Of a DNA stretch of 39,142 nucleotides, positions 22,117-31,658 are shown in pieces. Location: NCBI GenBank assembly GCA_026991225.1, contig JALXCB010000162.1, positions 1 to 39,142 of the forward strand, in the 5' to 3' direction. Position 1 is the stretch's first letter; each line of letters opens with the position of its first letter. Origin of the DNA: Anaerolineae bacterium (GTDB lineage Bacteria; Chloroflexota; Anaerolineae; J102). A model generated the notes under the pieces. The model saw nothing but the letters and a program-made list of their open reading frames with translations. It had not been told where the DNA came from and did no database searches. Made by a program: the position numbers and the translations under genes.

Positions 22117-23420
22117 CATCCGCCATTTCCGAATACAAACCTGTACTCAAAATCCCTGCCTTCAGACGTCTGTGGCTGGCGCAGCTTCTCTCCCTGACCG
22201 CGCAAAATGGCATCCATTTCGTCCAGTTGGTGCTCATCGAGCGTCTGACCGGGCAAAGCCTGCAAATCGGGTTGATGATCGTCGCCTTCAGCCTGCCGCC
22301 GGTGATCTTCTCCTTCGTGGCGGGCACGGTCATCGACCGCGTGCCCAAAAAATACATCATCACCTTTTCCAATCTGTTTCGGGCCCTCCTGGCCATCAGC
22401 TATATCTTCACCCTGCACTGGTTCGACACTTTTCCCACCCTGCTCCTGCTCATCGTTTACACCATCACCTTTCTGGGCTCCTCCATCGGCTCATTTTACA
22501 ACCCGTCGGTATTGGCCAAGCTGCCCTTGCTGGTGGGGGAAGACAAACTCGTCGTCTCCAATTCGCTGTTCAACATCACCGCGGCCCTGGCCCAGCTCAT
22601 AGGCCTGATCATCATCGCCCCCGCCGCGGTGAAGCTGCTGGGATTGGCGGGCGCGTTCGCGTTGATGGGCGCGTTCTACTTCATCGCCTTTCTGCTGGTG
22701 CTGAAGCTGCCGCGAGACCGCGGTCACAAGCCCTCGGGCAAGATGACGTCCATGAGGAAAATGTGGAAGGAGGTGCGCGAGGGCTGGGTCTTTGTCGTCA
22801 CCCACCGCCCCATCTACCTGGCCGTGATCCAGCTCACCCTGGTGGCCTCGCTGCTGATGATTCTGGCCATGATCGCGCCCGGGTTCAGCGCCCGCGTTCT
22901 GGGCCTGGCTCCCGAGGACGCCGTGTACATTTTCGCTCCCGCAGGCGCTGGCATGTTGCTGGCCATCCTGTTCCTGGGCAAGGCGGGCGACCTTATCCCC
23001 GTGCGCTGGATGCAGAGCGCCATGCTCGTCCTCACCACCCTCTCTTTCGGCATGTTGGCTCTGATTAGCTTCGATTACACCGCCTCGCGCATCCCCAACG
23101 TTCAGGTTTCGGAGCATGTGAGCACGACCATGCTACTGGTGGCGCTGACCATGCTCCCTCTTGGATTCAGCCTTTACATCATCAACACCCTGGCCCAAAC
23201 CGAACTCCAGCGCCGCACGCCCCCCTCGCTGCGGGGCCGGGTCTTTACCGTGCAATTCATGATGGCCTCGCTGGTGGGCCTGGCGCCCCTGCTCATCGCC
23301 GCCACTCTGGCCGACCTCATCGGCATCCCGGGCATGCTCTTCTGGCTGACGGTGGGGTGTGCGCTGGTGGGCGCGCTCAGCCTCTACGACGCTTATCAGC
23401 ACCGCGGCGTGACCGAGTGA
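22113..23420 (+). CDS. Major facilitator superfamily transporter (MFS_3 type)
   Basis: A 435-residue polytopic membrane protein. ATG 22113 overlaps the DUF951 stop and gives the usual start, PAFRRLWLAQLLSLTAQ with the first helix. The conserved loop 2-3 motif is AGTVIDRVPKKYI, and a central cytoplasmic loop (RDRGHKPSGKMTSMRKMW) separates the two six-helix halves. SLRGRVF in the second half is typical of the enterobactin-exporter-like subfamily. It is probably a drug or metabolite exporter driven by proton exchange; the substrate is unknown. Confidence 0.9.
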   Translation: MTSAISEYKPVLKIPAFRRLWLAQLLSLTAQNGIHFVQLVLIERLTGQSLQIGLMIVAFSLPPVIFSFVAGTVIDRVPKKYIITFSNLFRALLAISYIFTLHWFDTFPTLLLLIVYTITFLGSSIGSFYNPSVLAKLPLLVGEDKLVVSNSLFNITAALAQLIGLIIIAPAAVKLLGLAGAFALMGAFYFIAFLLVLKLPRDRGHKPSGKMTSMRKMWKEVREGWVFVVTHRPIYLAVIQLTLVASLLMILAMIAPGFSARVLGLAPEDAVYIFAPAGAGMLLAILFLGKAGDLIPVRWMQSAMLVLTTLSFGMLALISFDYTASRIPNVQVSEHVSTTMLLVALTMLPLGFSLYIINTLAQTELQRRTPPSLRGRVFTVQFMMASLVGLAPLLIAATLADLIGIPGMLFWLTVGCALVGALSLYDAYQHRGVTE

Positions 23421-23460
23421 TCCACAAACGCAACCCTGGATTTCCTGAAAAAACCTTAAC

Positions 23461-23562
23461 CACGGAGACACAGAGAGCACGGAGAAGGAAAAAGATAAGA
23501 TTTGGAGAGGGTTTTCTCCGTGAACCCTCTTATTTTTTCTCTGTGTCCTCCGTGTCTCCGTG
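23461..23562. repeat. CACGGAGACACAGAG inverted repeat
   Basis: Arm 23461-23484 (units cacggag, acacagag) pairs imperfectly with 23539-23562 (ctctgtgtcc, tccgtgtctccgtg). It lies between the MFS and PAP2 genes and could form an RNA hairpin. A repeat of this kind with 'accacggagacacagag' is, to my knowledge, common in many environmental bacterial genomes. Confidence 0.7.
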
Positions 23563-23614
23563 TTGAAAAACCTTTTTGCAGTGCATCCAACTCTCATTTT
23601 CCCGAACACACATC

Positions 23615-24541
23615 ATGATCCAGTGGCTGCAACAATTCAACGAGGCCAGCGTCCCCTTCATCCTGTGGGTGCAGGCCAATTTCCAGTCAGATGGGATGAC
23701 CGCGATCATGCGGTTCTTCAGTTTTTTGGGAACCGAGTATTTCTTCCTGCTGGCTATGCCCTTCATTTACTGGACCCTCTCCAAACGCTGGGGGGTCATG
23801 ACCGCGCTGGCGTTGGTGTTCTCCAGCTACGCGGCCGGTTTTATCAAGTGGACGTTCAACATGCCCCGGCCGCCTTCGCCGCCCGTGCAGCGGCTGTGGC
23901 GGGAGACCTCGCCCGGCTTCGTCAGCGGGCACGCGACCACGGCCATGGGCGTGTGGGGGACGCTGGCGGCGCTGGTGCGTCGGGGCTGGTTTTGGGTCCT
24001 GGTGGGCACGATCATCTTCTTCATCGGGTTCTCCCGCATCTACCTGGGCGTGCATTATCCCTCCGACGTCATCGGCGGCTGGATCACAGGCTTCGTGGTG
24101 GCGGTCGTCCTGCTGTGGACCGCTCCCGCGCTGGAGCCCGTCGTACGTTCATGGAACGCGCTCGTCATGCTGGCGGCCGCGCTGGCTTTCTCCCTTCTCT
24201 TGCTGGTCATTTTCCCCATCGACCCCGAAAGCCCCGGCTGGCCCAATGGCAGCGCGGTGCAACTGACGGGCCTGCTATTCGGTCTGCTGGCGGGGTTGGT
24301 CTGGGACGTGAAATCCCTCCATTTTCAGGTGGATGGCCCCTGGGTCAAACGCATCCTTCGCTTCCTCGCCGGCCTGTTCATACTCGCTCTGTTCTATATC
24401 GGCCCCAAGCTTCTGCTGGACGCCCTGCCCCTGCAAAACGACCTCGCGATTCAGGCTATCCGCTACCTGCGCTACGCCCTGGTGGGCTTCGTCGCCTCGG
24501 GCCTGGCGCCGTGGCTCTTCCAAAAGTTATCCCTGGCTTGA
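23615..24541 (+). CDS. PAP2-family membrane phosphatase
   Basis: A 308-residue membrane protein with all three phosphatase motifs: KWTFNMPRP (K-x6-RP), SGHATTA (PSGH, with Ser in GFVSGH) and SRIYLGVHYPSDVIGG (SR-x5-H-x3-D). The C-terminal half adds several further membrane helices beyond the PAP2 core (VMLAAALAFSLLLLVIF, LLFGLLAGLVW, ILRFLAGLFILALFYI), an enlarged form common in this group. Likely substrates are lipid phosphates such as undecaprenyl pyrophosphate or phosphatidate. ATG 23615 is used because the first conserved residues start there. Convergent with thrC, 100 bases away. Confidence 0.88.
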   Translation: MIQWLQQFNEASVPFILWVQANFQSDGMTAIMRFFSFLGTEYFFLLAMPFIYWTLSKRWGVMTALALVFSSYAAGFIKWTFNMPRPPSPPVQRLWRETSPGFVSGHATTAMGVWGTLAALVRRGWFWVLVGTIIFFIGFSRIYLGVHYPSDVIGGWITGFVVAVVLLWTAPALEPVVRSWNALVMLAAALAFSLLLLVIFPIDPESPGWPNGSAVQLTGLLFGLLAGLVWDVKSLHFQVDGPWVKRILRFLAGLFILALFYIGPKLLLDALPLQNDLAIQAIRYLRYALVGFVASGLAPWLFQKLSLA

Positions 24542-24641
24542 TGAGCTCCAGGTCGATGATATCAACCTCGATATAAAACTCGGGGCCAAACCGTTCGCGG
24601 CGGATGGGGAGGGGATACTGATTGAGCAGATGGAGAAAGGA

Positions 24642-25973
<1,332 letters not shown>

Positions 25974-26104
25974 GGGAGACGTTAGAGAGGGTAGGAGAGG
26001 ATGGAAATTGAATGTGGAAAGATGAGTAACTGCTAAGGTAGTTGGCCCCAATCGCCTCTCTTTTGCCACGAAGACACGAAGGAAACGAAGGCGCGAAGCC
26101 ATTC

Positions 26105-26353
26105 TAAACTAAAAGCAAATTGAAACCAAGGTTTTTTGGTTCGCATTGGATCATCCATGTAAGGCGATTCTCTGGCCGCGCCGCCGCCCGCAGGTGAACC
26201 TGCGGGCTAAAAAACGACGCCCCATAAATGGGGCTACGGCGCATGTCGCATGCCGCGGAAAGCCGGGTTCACCCGGCGTCGTTTCGTAGCCCGGAGCTTC
26301 AGCTCCGGGTGGACGAGGCCGAAAACGCCTGATTTCGAGATGCGTTTAGTTTA
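26105..26353. mobile_element. TAAACTAAA-ended element carrying a four-hairpin module, nested
   Basis: A 249-bp element with termini TAAACTAAAAGCA and (complement of right end) TAAACTAAACGCA. The left third ('ttgaaaccaaggttttttgg') matches 2335-2383 in reverse; the right third ('gtggacgaggccgaaaacgc') matches 20030-20078 and, in reverse, 38665-38710. The centre is a complete four-hairpin module. It is nested in the MITE at 26026-26417, so it moved in later. Confidence 0.7.
26187..26309. repeat. Four-hairpin module, copy 3
   Basis: Palindromes at 26187-26206 (CCCGCAGGTGAACCTGCGGG), 26219-26234 (GCCCCATAAATGGGGC), 26262-26277 (GCCGGGTTCACCCGGC) and 26290-26309 (CCCGGAGCTTCAGCTCCGGG), with a weaker central hairpin around gcatgtcgcatgc. 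The linkers 'ctaaaaaacgac' and 'gtcgtttcgtag' are complementary to each other, so the whole module is one large palindrome of palindromes. Confidence 0.85.
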
Positions 26354-26417
26354 AAAAGATTTTTATCCGTGTTTCCTCGTATCCGTGTCGAGTGAACAGG
26401 ACTACGTTAGTAGTTAC

Positions 26418-26507
26418 AAAGATGAAAGACTGAAGATTAATGATTAAAGAGGGAAACGTGGATAGCGCCGAATTATTCTTTAATCTTCAGCCATTATGCT
26501 TTCATCT
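26418..26507. terminator. Inverted repeat downstream of argH
   Basis: 'gatgaaagactgaagattaa' near 26421-26440 pairs imperfectly with 'ttaatcttcagccattatgc' and 'tttcatcttc' near 26480-26511, just after the argH stop on the minus strand. A transcript hairpin is likely; it lacks a clean T-tract, so termination is uncertain. Confidence 0.4.
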
Positions 26508-27887
26508 TCATTTATCAAAACCGAGAATCGCCTTCGCCTGGTTGATCTGCGTCAGCACGGCCTCGCGCGCGGTGCCTCCGGCCGCGCGGCGCTGTTCCAC
26601 CGACCGCTCGAAGTCCCACACGCTCAGCGCGTCCTCGGTGAAGCCGGGGTAGATGGCCTGCAGGTCGGGCAGCGCGAGACGGCTGAGGGGAACCCCGCGG
26701 CGTTCGGCCTCGGCCACCACCTGCCCGACGATATGATGGCTCTGGCGGAAGGGAACGCCCTGCGCCACCAGCCAGTCCGCCAGGTCGGTGGCCAGCATGG
26801 CGTCGTCCAAGGCCGCAGCCATGCGGTCGGGCCGCAGTTCCATGGTCTCCAGCGCGCCCGCGACCACGGGCAGAGCCAGCTTCAGCGTGTCGATGGCGTC
26901 GAACAGGGGCTCCTTGTCCTCCTGCAGGTCCTTGTTGTAGGTGGAGGGCAGACCCTTGAGGGTGGTCAGCAGGCCCGTCAGGTCACCGATGAGCCGCCCG
27001 GTTTTGCCTCGCACCAGCTCGAACGCATCGGGGTTCTTCTTTTGCGGCATGAGGCTGGAGCCGGTGGTATAGGCGTCGGCCAGACGGACGAAACCCAGGT
27101 TGGGATTGGAGAAGAGGATCAGGTCTTCGCTGAGGCGGCTGAGATGGACGCTGAGCAGCGCCGCCCAGAACAGGAACTCCGCCACGAAATCCCGGTCGCT
27201 GACTGCGTCCATGCTGTTCTCGCTGATGCGGCTGAAGCCCAGACGCATGGCCAGCTTCTCCCGGTCGATGGGCAGGGGCGTGCCCGCCAGCGCGCCCGAT
27301 CCCAGCGGCATCACCTCGATCCGCCGCCGCATGTCCTCCAGCCGGCCCCAATCCCGTTGCAGCATCCAGAAGAAGCTCATCATCCAGTGCGCGAAGCGCA
27401 CCGGCTGCGCGGGCTGCAGATGGGTGTAGCCGGGCATGATCACGTCGATGCTGCGCTCCGCCGCCACGATGATGGTGCGCTGAAGGTCGGTCAGCATCAT
27501 TTCCAGGTCTTGCAGCGCGTCGCACAGGTAGAGGCGCAGGTCCGTGGCGACCTGATCGTTGCGGCTGCGGCCTGTGTGCAGCTTGCCCGCCGCTGGTCCG
27601 ATGAGCTCCGTCAGCCGCCGTTCGATGGCGGTGTGAATGTCCTCATCCTCGGGCTTGAGCCGGAACCGCCCCTCCTGCCACTCCAGGGCGACTTTCTCCA
27701 GCCCTCGCACGATCTGATTCCGCTCCTCCTCGGTGAGAACGCCCGCCTCCAGCAGCGCGTCGGCATACGCCTGCGATCCCTGGATATCCACCTCCCACAG
27801 GCGGGCGTCGAAGCCAATGGACTTGTTGAATTGATCCATGCGGGGGTCGGTGGGCTGCTCGAACCGCCCGCCCCAAAGTTTCGTCAT
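26508..27887 (-). CDS. argH: Argininosuccinate lyase
   Basis: A 459-residue enzyme that splits argininosuccinate into arginine and fumarate, the last step of arginine synthesis. It begins KLWGGRFEQPTDPRMDQFNK, has DIHTAIERRLTELIG and GKLHTGRSRNDQVATDLRLY, HLQPAQPVRFAHW with the catalytic His region, and the superfamily signature GSSLMPQKKNPDA whose flexible loop carries the catalytic Ser. Length is standard. GGAG lies about nine bases before the ATG. It is on the same strand as the aldo/keto reductase gene, 51 bases away, with a heptamer repeat between them. Confidence 0.97.
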   Translation of the reverse strand: MTKLWGGRFEQPTDPRMDQFNKSIGFDARLWEVDIQGSQAYADALLEAGVLTEEERNQIVRGLEKVALEWQEGRFRLKPEDEDIHTAIERRLTELIGPAAGKLHTGRSRNDQVATDLRLYLCDALQDLEMMLTDLQRTIIVAAERSIDVIMPGYTHLQPAQPVRFAHWMMSFFWMLQRDWGRLEDMRRRIEVMPLGSGALAGTPLPIDREKLAMRLGFSRISENSMDAVSDRDFVAEFLFWAALLSVHLSRLSEDLILFSNPNLGFVRLADAYTTGSSLMPQKKNPDAFELVRGKTGRLIGDLTGLLTTLKGLPSTYNKDLQEDKEPLFDAIDTLKLALPVVAGALETMELRPDRMAAALDDAMLATDLADWLVAQGVPFRQSHHIVGQVVAEAERRGVPLSRLALPDLQAIYPGFTEDALSVWDFERSVEQRRAAGGTAREAVLTQINQAKAILGFDK

Positions 27888-27911
27888 GCGCGCACACTCC
27901 AGAAACTGATC

Positions 27912-27936
27912 ACTGATGACTGATGACTGATGACTG
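27912..27936. repeat. Heptamer tandem repeat (ACTGATG) x3.5
   Basis: Three perfect ACTGATG units plus ACTG between argH and the aldo/keto reductase gene. The same heptamer frame, with a variable last base, occurs at 13707-13734. Confidence 0.75.
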
Positions 27937-27938
27937 TC

Positions 27939-28907
27939 TCACTGCCCGCTCACCCGGCTGGCCTCATCCAGATAGGCCATCTCCTCCTCGGTGAGGACGA
28001 TATCCACGGCCTCCAGGCTCGGCATGAGCTGTTCCACCGAGTTGGCGCCGATGATGGGCGCGGTGATCACGGGCTGATTCAGCAGCCAGGCCAGCGCGAT
28101 CTGCAAGGGCTGAACGCCCCGCTCCTCCGCGATCTTCTCCACTGCGGCCAACACCCGCCAGCCGTATTCGTTGAAGTAGCGGCGTTTCACGCTCTCCTGC
28201 CGGGCGGAGTCGGGCGGCGGGGAGTCGAGATGGTATTTGCCCGTGAGGAAGCCGCCCGCCAGCGGGCTGTAGGGGATGACGCCGATGCCCTCGCTTTCGC
28301 ACAGGGGCTTGAGCTCGTCCTCGAATTCGTTGCGATGAACGAGATTGTAGTGGGGCTGCAGGCAGTCATAGCGGGCGAGATCGTACTTGTCGCTGACCCA
28401 GAGGGATTTCATCAGCCGCCAGGCGCGGATATTGGACGCGCCCAGATAGAGCACCTTGCCCTGCCGCACCAGGTCATCCAGCGCCCGCAGGGTTTCGTCG
28501 ATGGGCGTGCTGAAATCGTCGGCGTGGATCTGATAGAGGTCAATGTAATCGGTTTGCAACCGGCGCAGGCTGTCCTCCACCGCCTGCATGATGTGCTTGC
28601 GGCTGAGTCCCTCGCCGTTGGGCCCTTCCCACATGCGCCCCCGCACTTTGGTGGCCAGCACCACATGGCGGCGGTTCTTCCGCTTTTGCATCCATTCGCC
28701 GATGATCTGCTCGGACACGCCGCCGGGATTGCCCTCGGCCCAGCGGGAATAGACGTCCGCGGTGTCGATGAAGTTGCCGCCATGCTCGAAAAAGGCGTCC
28801 ATCACCTGAAAAGACGCCTCTTTGCTCGCGGTCCACCCCCATTGCATGGTTCCCAGACAAAGGGCTGAGACTTTCAGGCCGGTTCGGCCCAGGTTGCGGT
28901 AGTTCAT
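27939..28907 (-). CDS. Aldo/keto reductase
   Basis: A 322-residue NADPH-dependent oxidoreductase with a TIM barrel. The catalytic tetrad is complete: Asp48 and Tyr53 in [10 protein letters not shown], Lys87 in VLATKV and His128 in LYQIHADD. The C-terminal NADP-binding end is [11 protein letters not shown]. The sequence is closest in style to the YajO/Gfo-like bacterial subgroup ([22 protein letters not shown]). The substrate is unknown; it probably reduces aldehydes. The universal stress gene overlaps its start by four bases (ATGA), so the pair is translationally coupled and may respond to stress. Confidence 0.93.
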   Translation of the reverse strand: MNYRNLGRTGLKVSALCLGTMQWGWTASKEASFQVMDAFFEHGGNFIDTADVYSRWAEGNPGGVSEQIIGEWMQKRKNRRHVVLATKVRGRMWEGPNGEGLSRKHIMQAVEDSLRRLQTDYIDLYQIHADDFSTPIDETLRALDDLVRQGKVLYLGASNIRAWRLMKSLWVSDKYDLARYDCLQPHYNLVHRNEFEDELKPLCESEGIGVIPYSPLAGGFLTGKYHLDSPPPDSARQESVKRRYFNEYGWRVLAAVEKIAEERGVQPLQIALAWLLNQPVITAPIIGANSVEQLMPSLEAVDIVLTEEEMAYLDEASRVSGQ

Positions 28908-29359
28908 GCCTCCTCCTCGGCTACCTGGGCGCGAACCAGCAACACCGGGCAGGGCGCATGACGCACCACCGACTCGGCCACGCTGCCGAAGATGAGGCGG
29001 CTGATGCCGCTGCGGCCATGCGTGGTCATGACGATGAGATCGATGTCGTGGGTCTCCGCGTACTCCACGATGGCCTCGGCAACCACGTCCCGCTCCACCG
29101 CGTCGGCGCTAACCCGCACGCCCTCCTCCCGCAGCCTTTCGGCAATGCCGTTCAGGTAGTCCAGCGCTTCTTGCAGCAGCTCCTGAGGATCGGGCAGGGG
29201 CACGGCCATGCTGGCGTCGGGCGCAGCCAGGGGCAGGGGCAGATGCACCACCTGGAAGAGGATGACATCGACGGAGCCTTTGCAGAGCTCTATGGCGTAA
29301 GGAATCGCCTGTTCGGCCAGTTTGGAGCCATCCAGGGGAACAAGAATGCGTTGATACAT
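28904..29359 (-). CDS. Universal stress protein (UspA family)
   Basis: A 151-residue single-domain USP. It starts [20 protein letters not shown], has [20 protein letters not shown] (G-x9-GS nucleotide loop) and ends CPVLLVRA. The ATP-type loop is present, although the first Gly of the usual motif is Thr. AGGAGG lies five bases before the ATG, a strong ribosome site unlike the leaderless genes elsewhere. It is first in a two-gene operon with the aldo/keto reductase; a palindromic repeat lies upstream. Confidence 0.93.
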   Translation of the reverse strand: MYQRILVPLDGSKLAEQAIPYAIELCKGSVDVILFQVVHLPLPLAAPDASMAVPLPDPQELLQEALDYLNGIAERLREEGVRVSADAVERDVVAEAIVEYAETHDIDLIVMTTHGRSGISRLIFGSVAESVVRHAPCPVLLVRAQVAEEEA

Positions 29360-29387
29360 GAGGACCTCCTGCTTTGAAAATAGGATT

Positions 29388-29500
29388 AGGGAACGCAGAT
29401 GACACAGATTGAAACGGATGAACGCAGATAAAAAGAAAAAAATCTGTAAAAATCATCTGCGGAAATCTGCGATGCGAAGCATCCATGTCATCTGCGTTCT
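29388..29500. repeat. Palindromic 'AACGCAGAT' element, copy 2
   Basis: 'ttagggaacgcagatgacac' at the left and the complement of 'catgtcatctgcgttctc' at the right, with the same interior as 10205-10303 ('gaaacggatgaacgcagata'). It lies upstream of the usp gene. The right half 'ctgcggaaatctgcgatgcg' resembles 9150-9206. Confidence 0.65.
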
Positions 29501-29576
29501 CATTTTCGTCCGTGTCGGCGAGCTATCTTCAGTATGCCCGATCCGTCCTCAAAACGCCATGAGGGAGATCATGGGG

Positions 29577-30269
29577 TCAGGGGAAACGTCGGCGGGCTTT
29601 CTCCAGTTCGATGGCCCGGGCGGAGAATCGGTAGAGCCGGGCCGGGCGGTGATCGCCATGCCGCATCTGGCCCGTCTCCTCGATGATATTCATGCTCAGG
29701 ATCTTCTTGCGGAAATTGCGCTTGTCCAGCTTCTCTCGCAGCACGATCTCATAGACCGCCTGCAACTGACTGAGGGTGAAAGACTCGGGCAGGAGCAGGA
29801 AGCCCAGGCCCGTGTACTCCAGCTTGTAGCGCAGCCGCTGCAGGGCGTAGCGGATGATGCGTTCATGATCGAAGGCCAGGGGCGGCAGGTCATACACATT
29901 GAACCAGGCCGCATCGCCCGCGTCATCGCCCGCGTGCACCTGCCGGGCCTGATCCGCGCTGACGATGGCGAAATAGGCCACGCTGATCACCCAGCCGCGG
30001 GGGTCTCGGCCCGGATCGCCAAAGGTGTAGAGCTGCTCGAGATAGATATCCTTGACGCCCGCCTCCTCATACAACTCCCGCGCGGCCGCATCCTCCAGCC
30101 GCTCATTCTCATTGACGAAACCGCCGGGCAGGGCCCAGTGATTCGCGAAGGGCTCTCGCTTGCGCTTGATCAGCAGGACGCGCAGTTCGCCCTCGGCGAA
30201 GGTGAACAGCACGATATCCACCGTTACCGAGGGTTTGGGATACTCCTTTTTGGAAGACGACGCACGCAT
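29577..30269 (-). CDS. Nudix protein with C-terminal winged helix (NrtR-like)
   Basis: A 231-residue protein. The Nudix box is intact: GGFVNENERLEDAAARELYEEAG, with its RExxEE-type core present as RELYEE. The C-terminal part (GLGFLLLPESFTLSQLQAVY, then REKLDKRNFRKKIL) is the winged-helix domain of NrtR-type regulators, which control NAD metabolism and bind ADP-ribose through the Nudix domain. The intact box suggests that hydrolysis, for example of ADP-ribose, is retained. The start ATG 30269 gives the conserved PSVTVDIVLF soon after. No NAD gene is adjacent and no NrtR box was recognised. TACGAT seven bases before the ATG may be a leaderless -10. Confidence 0.85.
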   Translation of the reverse strand: MRASSSKKEYPKPSVTVDIVLFTFAEGELRVLLIKRKREPFANHWALPGGFVNENERLEDAAARELYEEAGVKDIYLEQLYTFGDPGRDPRGWVISVAYFAIVSADQARQVHAGDDAGDAAWFNVYDLPPLAFDHERIIRYALQRLRYKLEYTGLGFLLLPESFTLSQLQAVYEIVLREKLDKRNFRKKILSMNIIEETGQMRHGDHRPARLYRFSARAIELEKARRRFP

Positions 30270-30392
30270 CGTCTTTATCGTAACGCACCCCACGTCTGGC
30301 GTCAAGAAAAACAGGCGTGTCGGGAAAACGGCCGCCGCTTCGGGAATGAGTCTTACGTAAAGTCGCCAGGGTCGCAAAGGGAAGACCGAAGG

Positions 30393-31658
30393 CTACGCTT
30401 CCTCCTCGCCCGAACGCTCCTCCAAAAGCTCCTGCTCCGCCTCCGCGGGCGGGGCGTCCTCCTCCGGCTTGCGCCCGCCAAACCGCTTGCTCATCCGCTC
30501 GGCCAGCGACGCGCCATCCTCCGACACCAGACTGCTCTCCAGACGGCGGCTGATACGCAGGAGTTGGGAGCGGGCCCGGGCCAGGTTATAAGCCGCCGTG
30601 CGCTGACTGGTTTGCCAAAACGAGGTCTCCCGCTCGGTGGGCACGCCCCATTCGATGGCCGCGCCCGCCCAGGTCAGACCCGCGCCAAACCCCACCATGA
30701 CGATCTTGTCATGGGGTTTGATCCGATCCTGCTCGATGGCCTCGGTCAGGGCGATGGGGATGGACGCGGTGGAGGTGTTGCCGTAGTGTTGGAGATTCAT
30801 GAACACCTTATCCTCCGACAACCCCAGTTGACGCATGGATGAAGCGATGATGCGCTCGTTGGCCTGATGCGGGATCACCAGGTCCACATCCTCGACGCGC
30901 AACCCCGCCCGATCCAGCACCTTGCGGGTGGCGTCCGTCATGACCCGCGTGGCGAAGCGGAAGACCGCGCGGCCGTTCATCTTGACGAAATGCTGGCCCG
31001 AGGCTACCGTCTCCAGGGTGGCGGGCATCTTGCTTCCCCCCGCAGGCAGGATCAGCACATCCGCGCCCGATCCATCGCATCCCATCTCGGTGGAGAGGAT
31101 GCCGCCGGGCACGGCGCTGGCCTGCACCACCACCGCGCCCGCGCCATCGCCAAACAGCACGCAGGTATTCCGATCCGACCAATCCACAATGCGGGAGAGG
31201 GTCTCCGCGCCGATGACCAGCACATTGTCCGCCTGGCCCGAAGCGATCAATCCTTTGGCCATGCCCAAACCATAGACAAACCCCGAACAGGCCGCGCTCA
31301 GGTCGAACGCGCCCGCGTTGGTCGCCCCAATCAAATCCTGGATGATGCAGGCCGTGGCCGGGAACGTGTGCTCGGGCGAGGAGGTGGCGCAGATGATCAT
31401 ATCCACCTTCGAACTGGGCAAATTGGCCGTGTCCAAAGCCGCGCGGGCCGCCTTCGCGCCCAGCGTCGCCGTGGTTTCGTTGGGATCCACCGCGATATGC
31501 CGCTGGCGAATGCCCGTGCGCGTGCGAATCCACTCGTCGCTGGTGTCGACGATCTGCGCCAGTTCGTCATTGGTGACCACGCGATCGGGAATGGCTTTGC
31601 CCCAGCCGACGATATGCGCATACCGACCAAAGGGCATCATGCCTGCATCCAGACTCAT
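30393..31658 (-). CDS. fabH: Beta-ketoacyl-ACP synthase III with acidic C-terminal extension
   Basis: A 421-residue condensing enzyme that starts fatty-acid synthesis from acyl-CoA and malonyl-ACP. The catalytic triad is complete: Cys124 (SAACSGF), His265 (IPHQANER) and Asn295 (GNTSTAS). The catalytic body ends at about residue 340 (GAGLTWAGAAIEWGV), the usual FabH end, and is followed by about 80 extra residues: a helical ARARSQLLRISRRL segment, then a Pro/Glu-rich tail. The extension is unusual for FabH and may mediate partner binding. The start overlaps the fabF stop (ATGA). Confidence 0.92.
   Translation of the reverse strand: MSLDAGMMPFGRYAHIVGWGKAIPDRVVTNDELAQIVDTSDEWIRTRTGIRQRHIAVDPNETTATLGAKAARAALDTANLPSSKVDMIICATSSPEHTFPATACIIQDLIGATNAGAFDLSAACSGFVYGLGMAKGLIASGQADNVLVIGAETLSRIVDWSDRNTCVLFGDGAGAVVVQASAVPGGILSTEMGCDGSGADVLILPAGGSKMPATLETVASGQHFVKMNGRAVFRFATRVMTDATRKVLDRAGLRVEDVDLVIPHQANERIIASSMRQLGLSEDKVFMNLQHYGNTSTASIPIALTEAIEQDRIKPHDKIVMVGFGAGLTWAGAAIEWGVPTERETSFWQTSQRTAAYNLARARSQLLRISRRLESSLVSEDGASLAERMSKRFGGRKPEEDAPPAEAEQELLEERSGEEEA

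Larger units (their letters stand above)
26026..26417. mobile_element. GTAAC-ended MITE, copy 4, interrupted by a nested element
   Basis: Ends GTAACTGCTAAGGT and (complement of right end) GTAACTACTAACGT, flanked by the perfect 8-bp direct repeat AAAGATGA (26018-26025 and 26418-26425). At 392 bp it is far longer than the other copies because a second element (26105-26353) lies inside it. Removing that leaves about 143 bp, the normal size. It lies between thrC and argH. Confidence 0.85.

Noticed and set aside
25974-26102. N-terminal extension of threonine synthase
   Set aside because: The 43 extra codons lie in spacer and MITE sequence ([17 protein letters not shown] comes from the repeat). 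Zinc-ribbon threonine synthases begin near MYRSYF.
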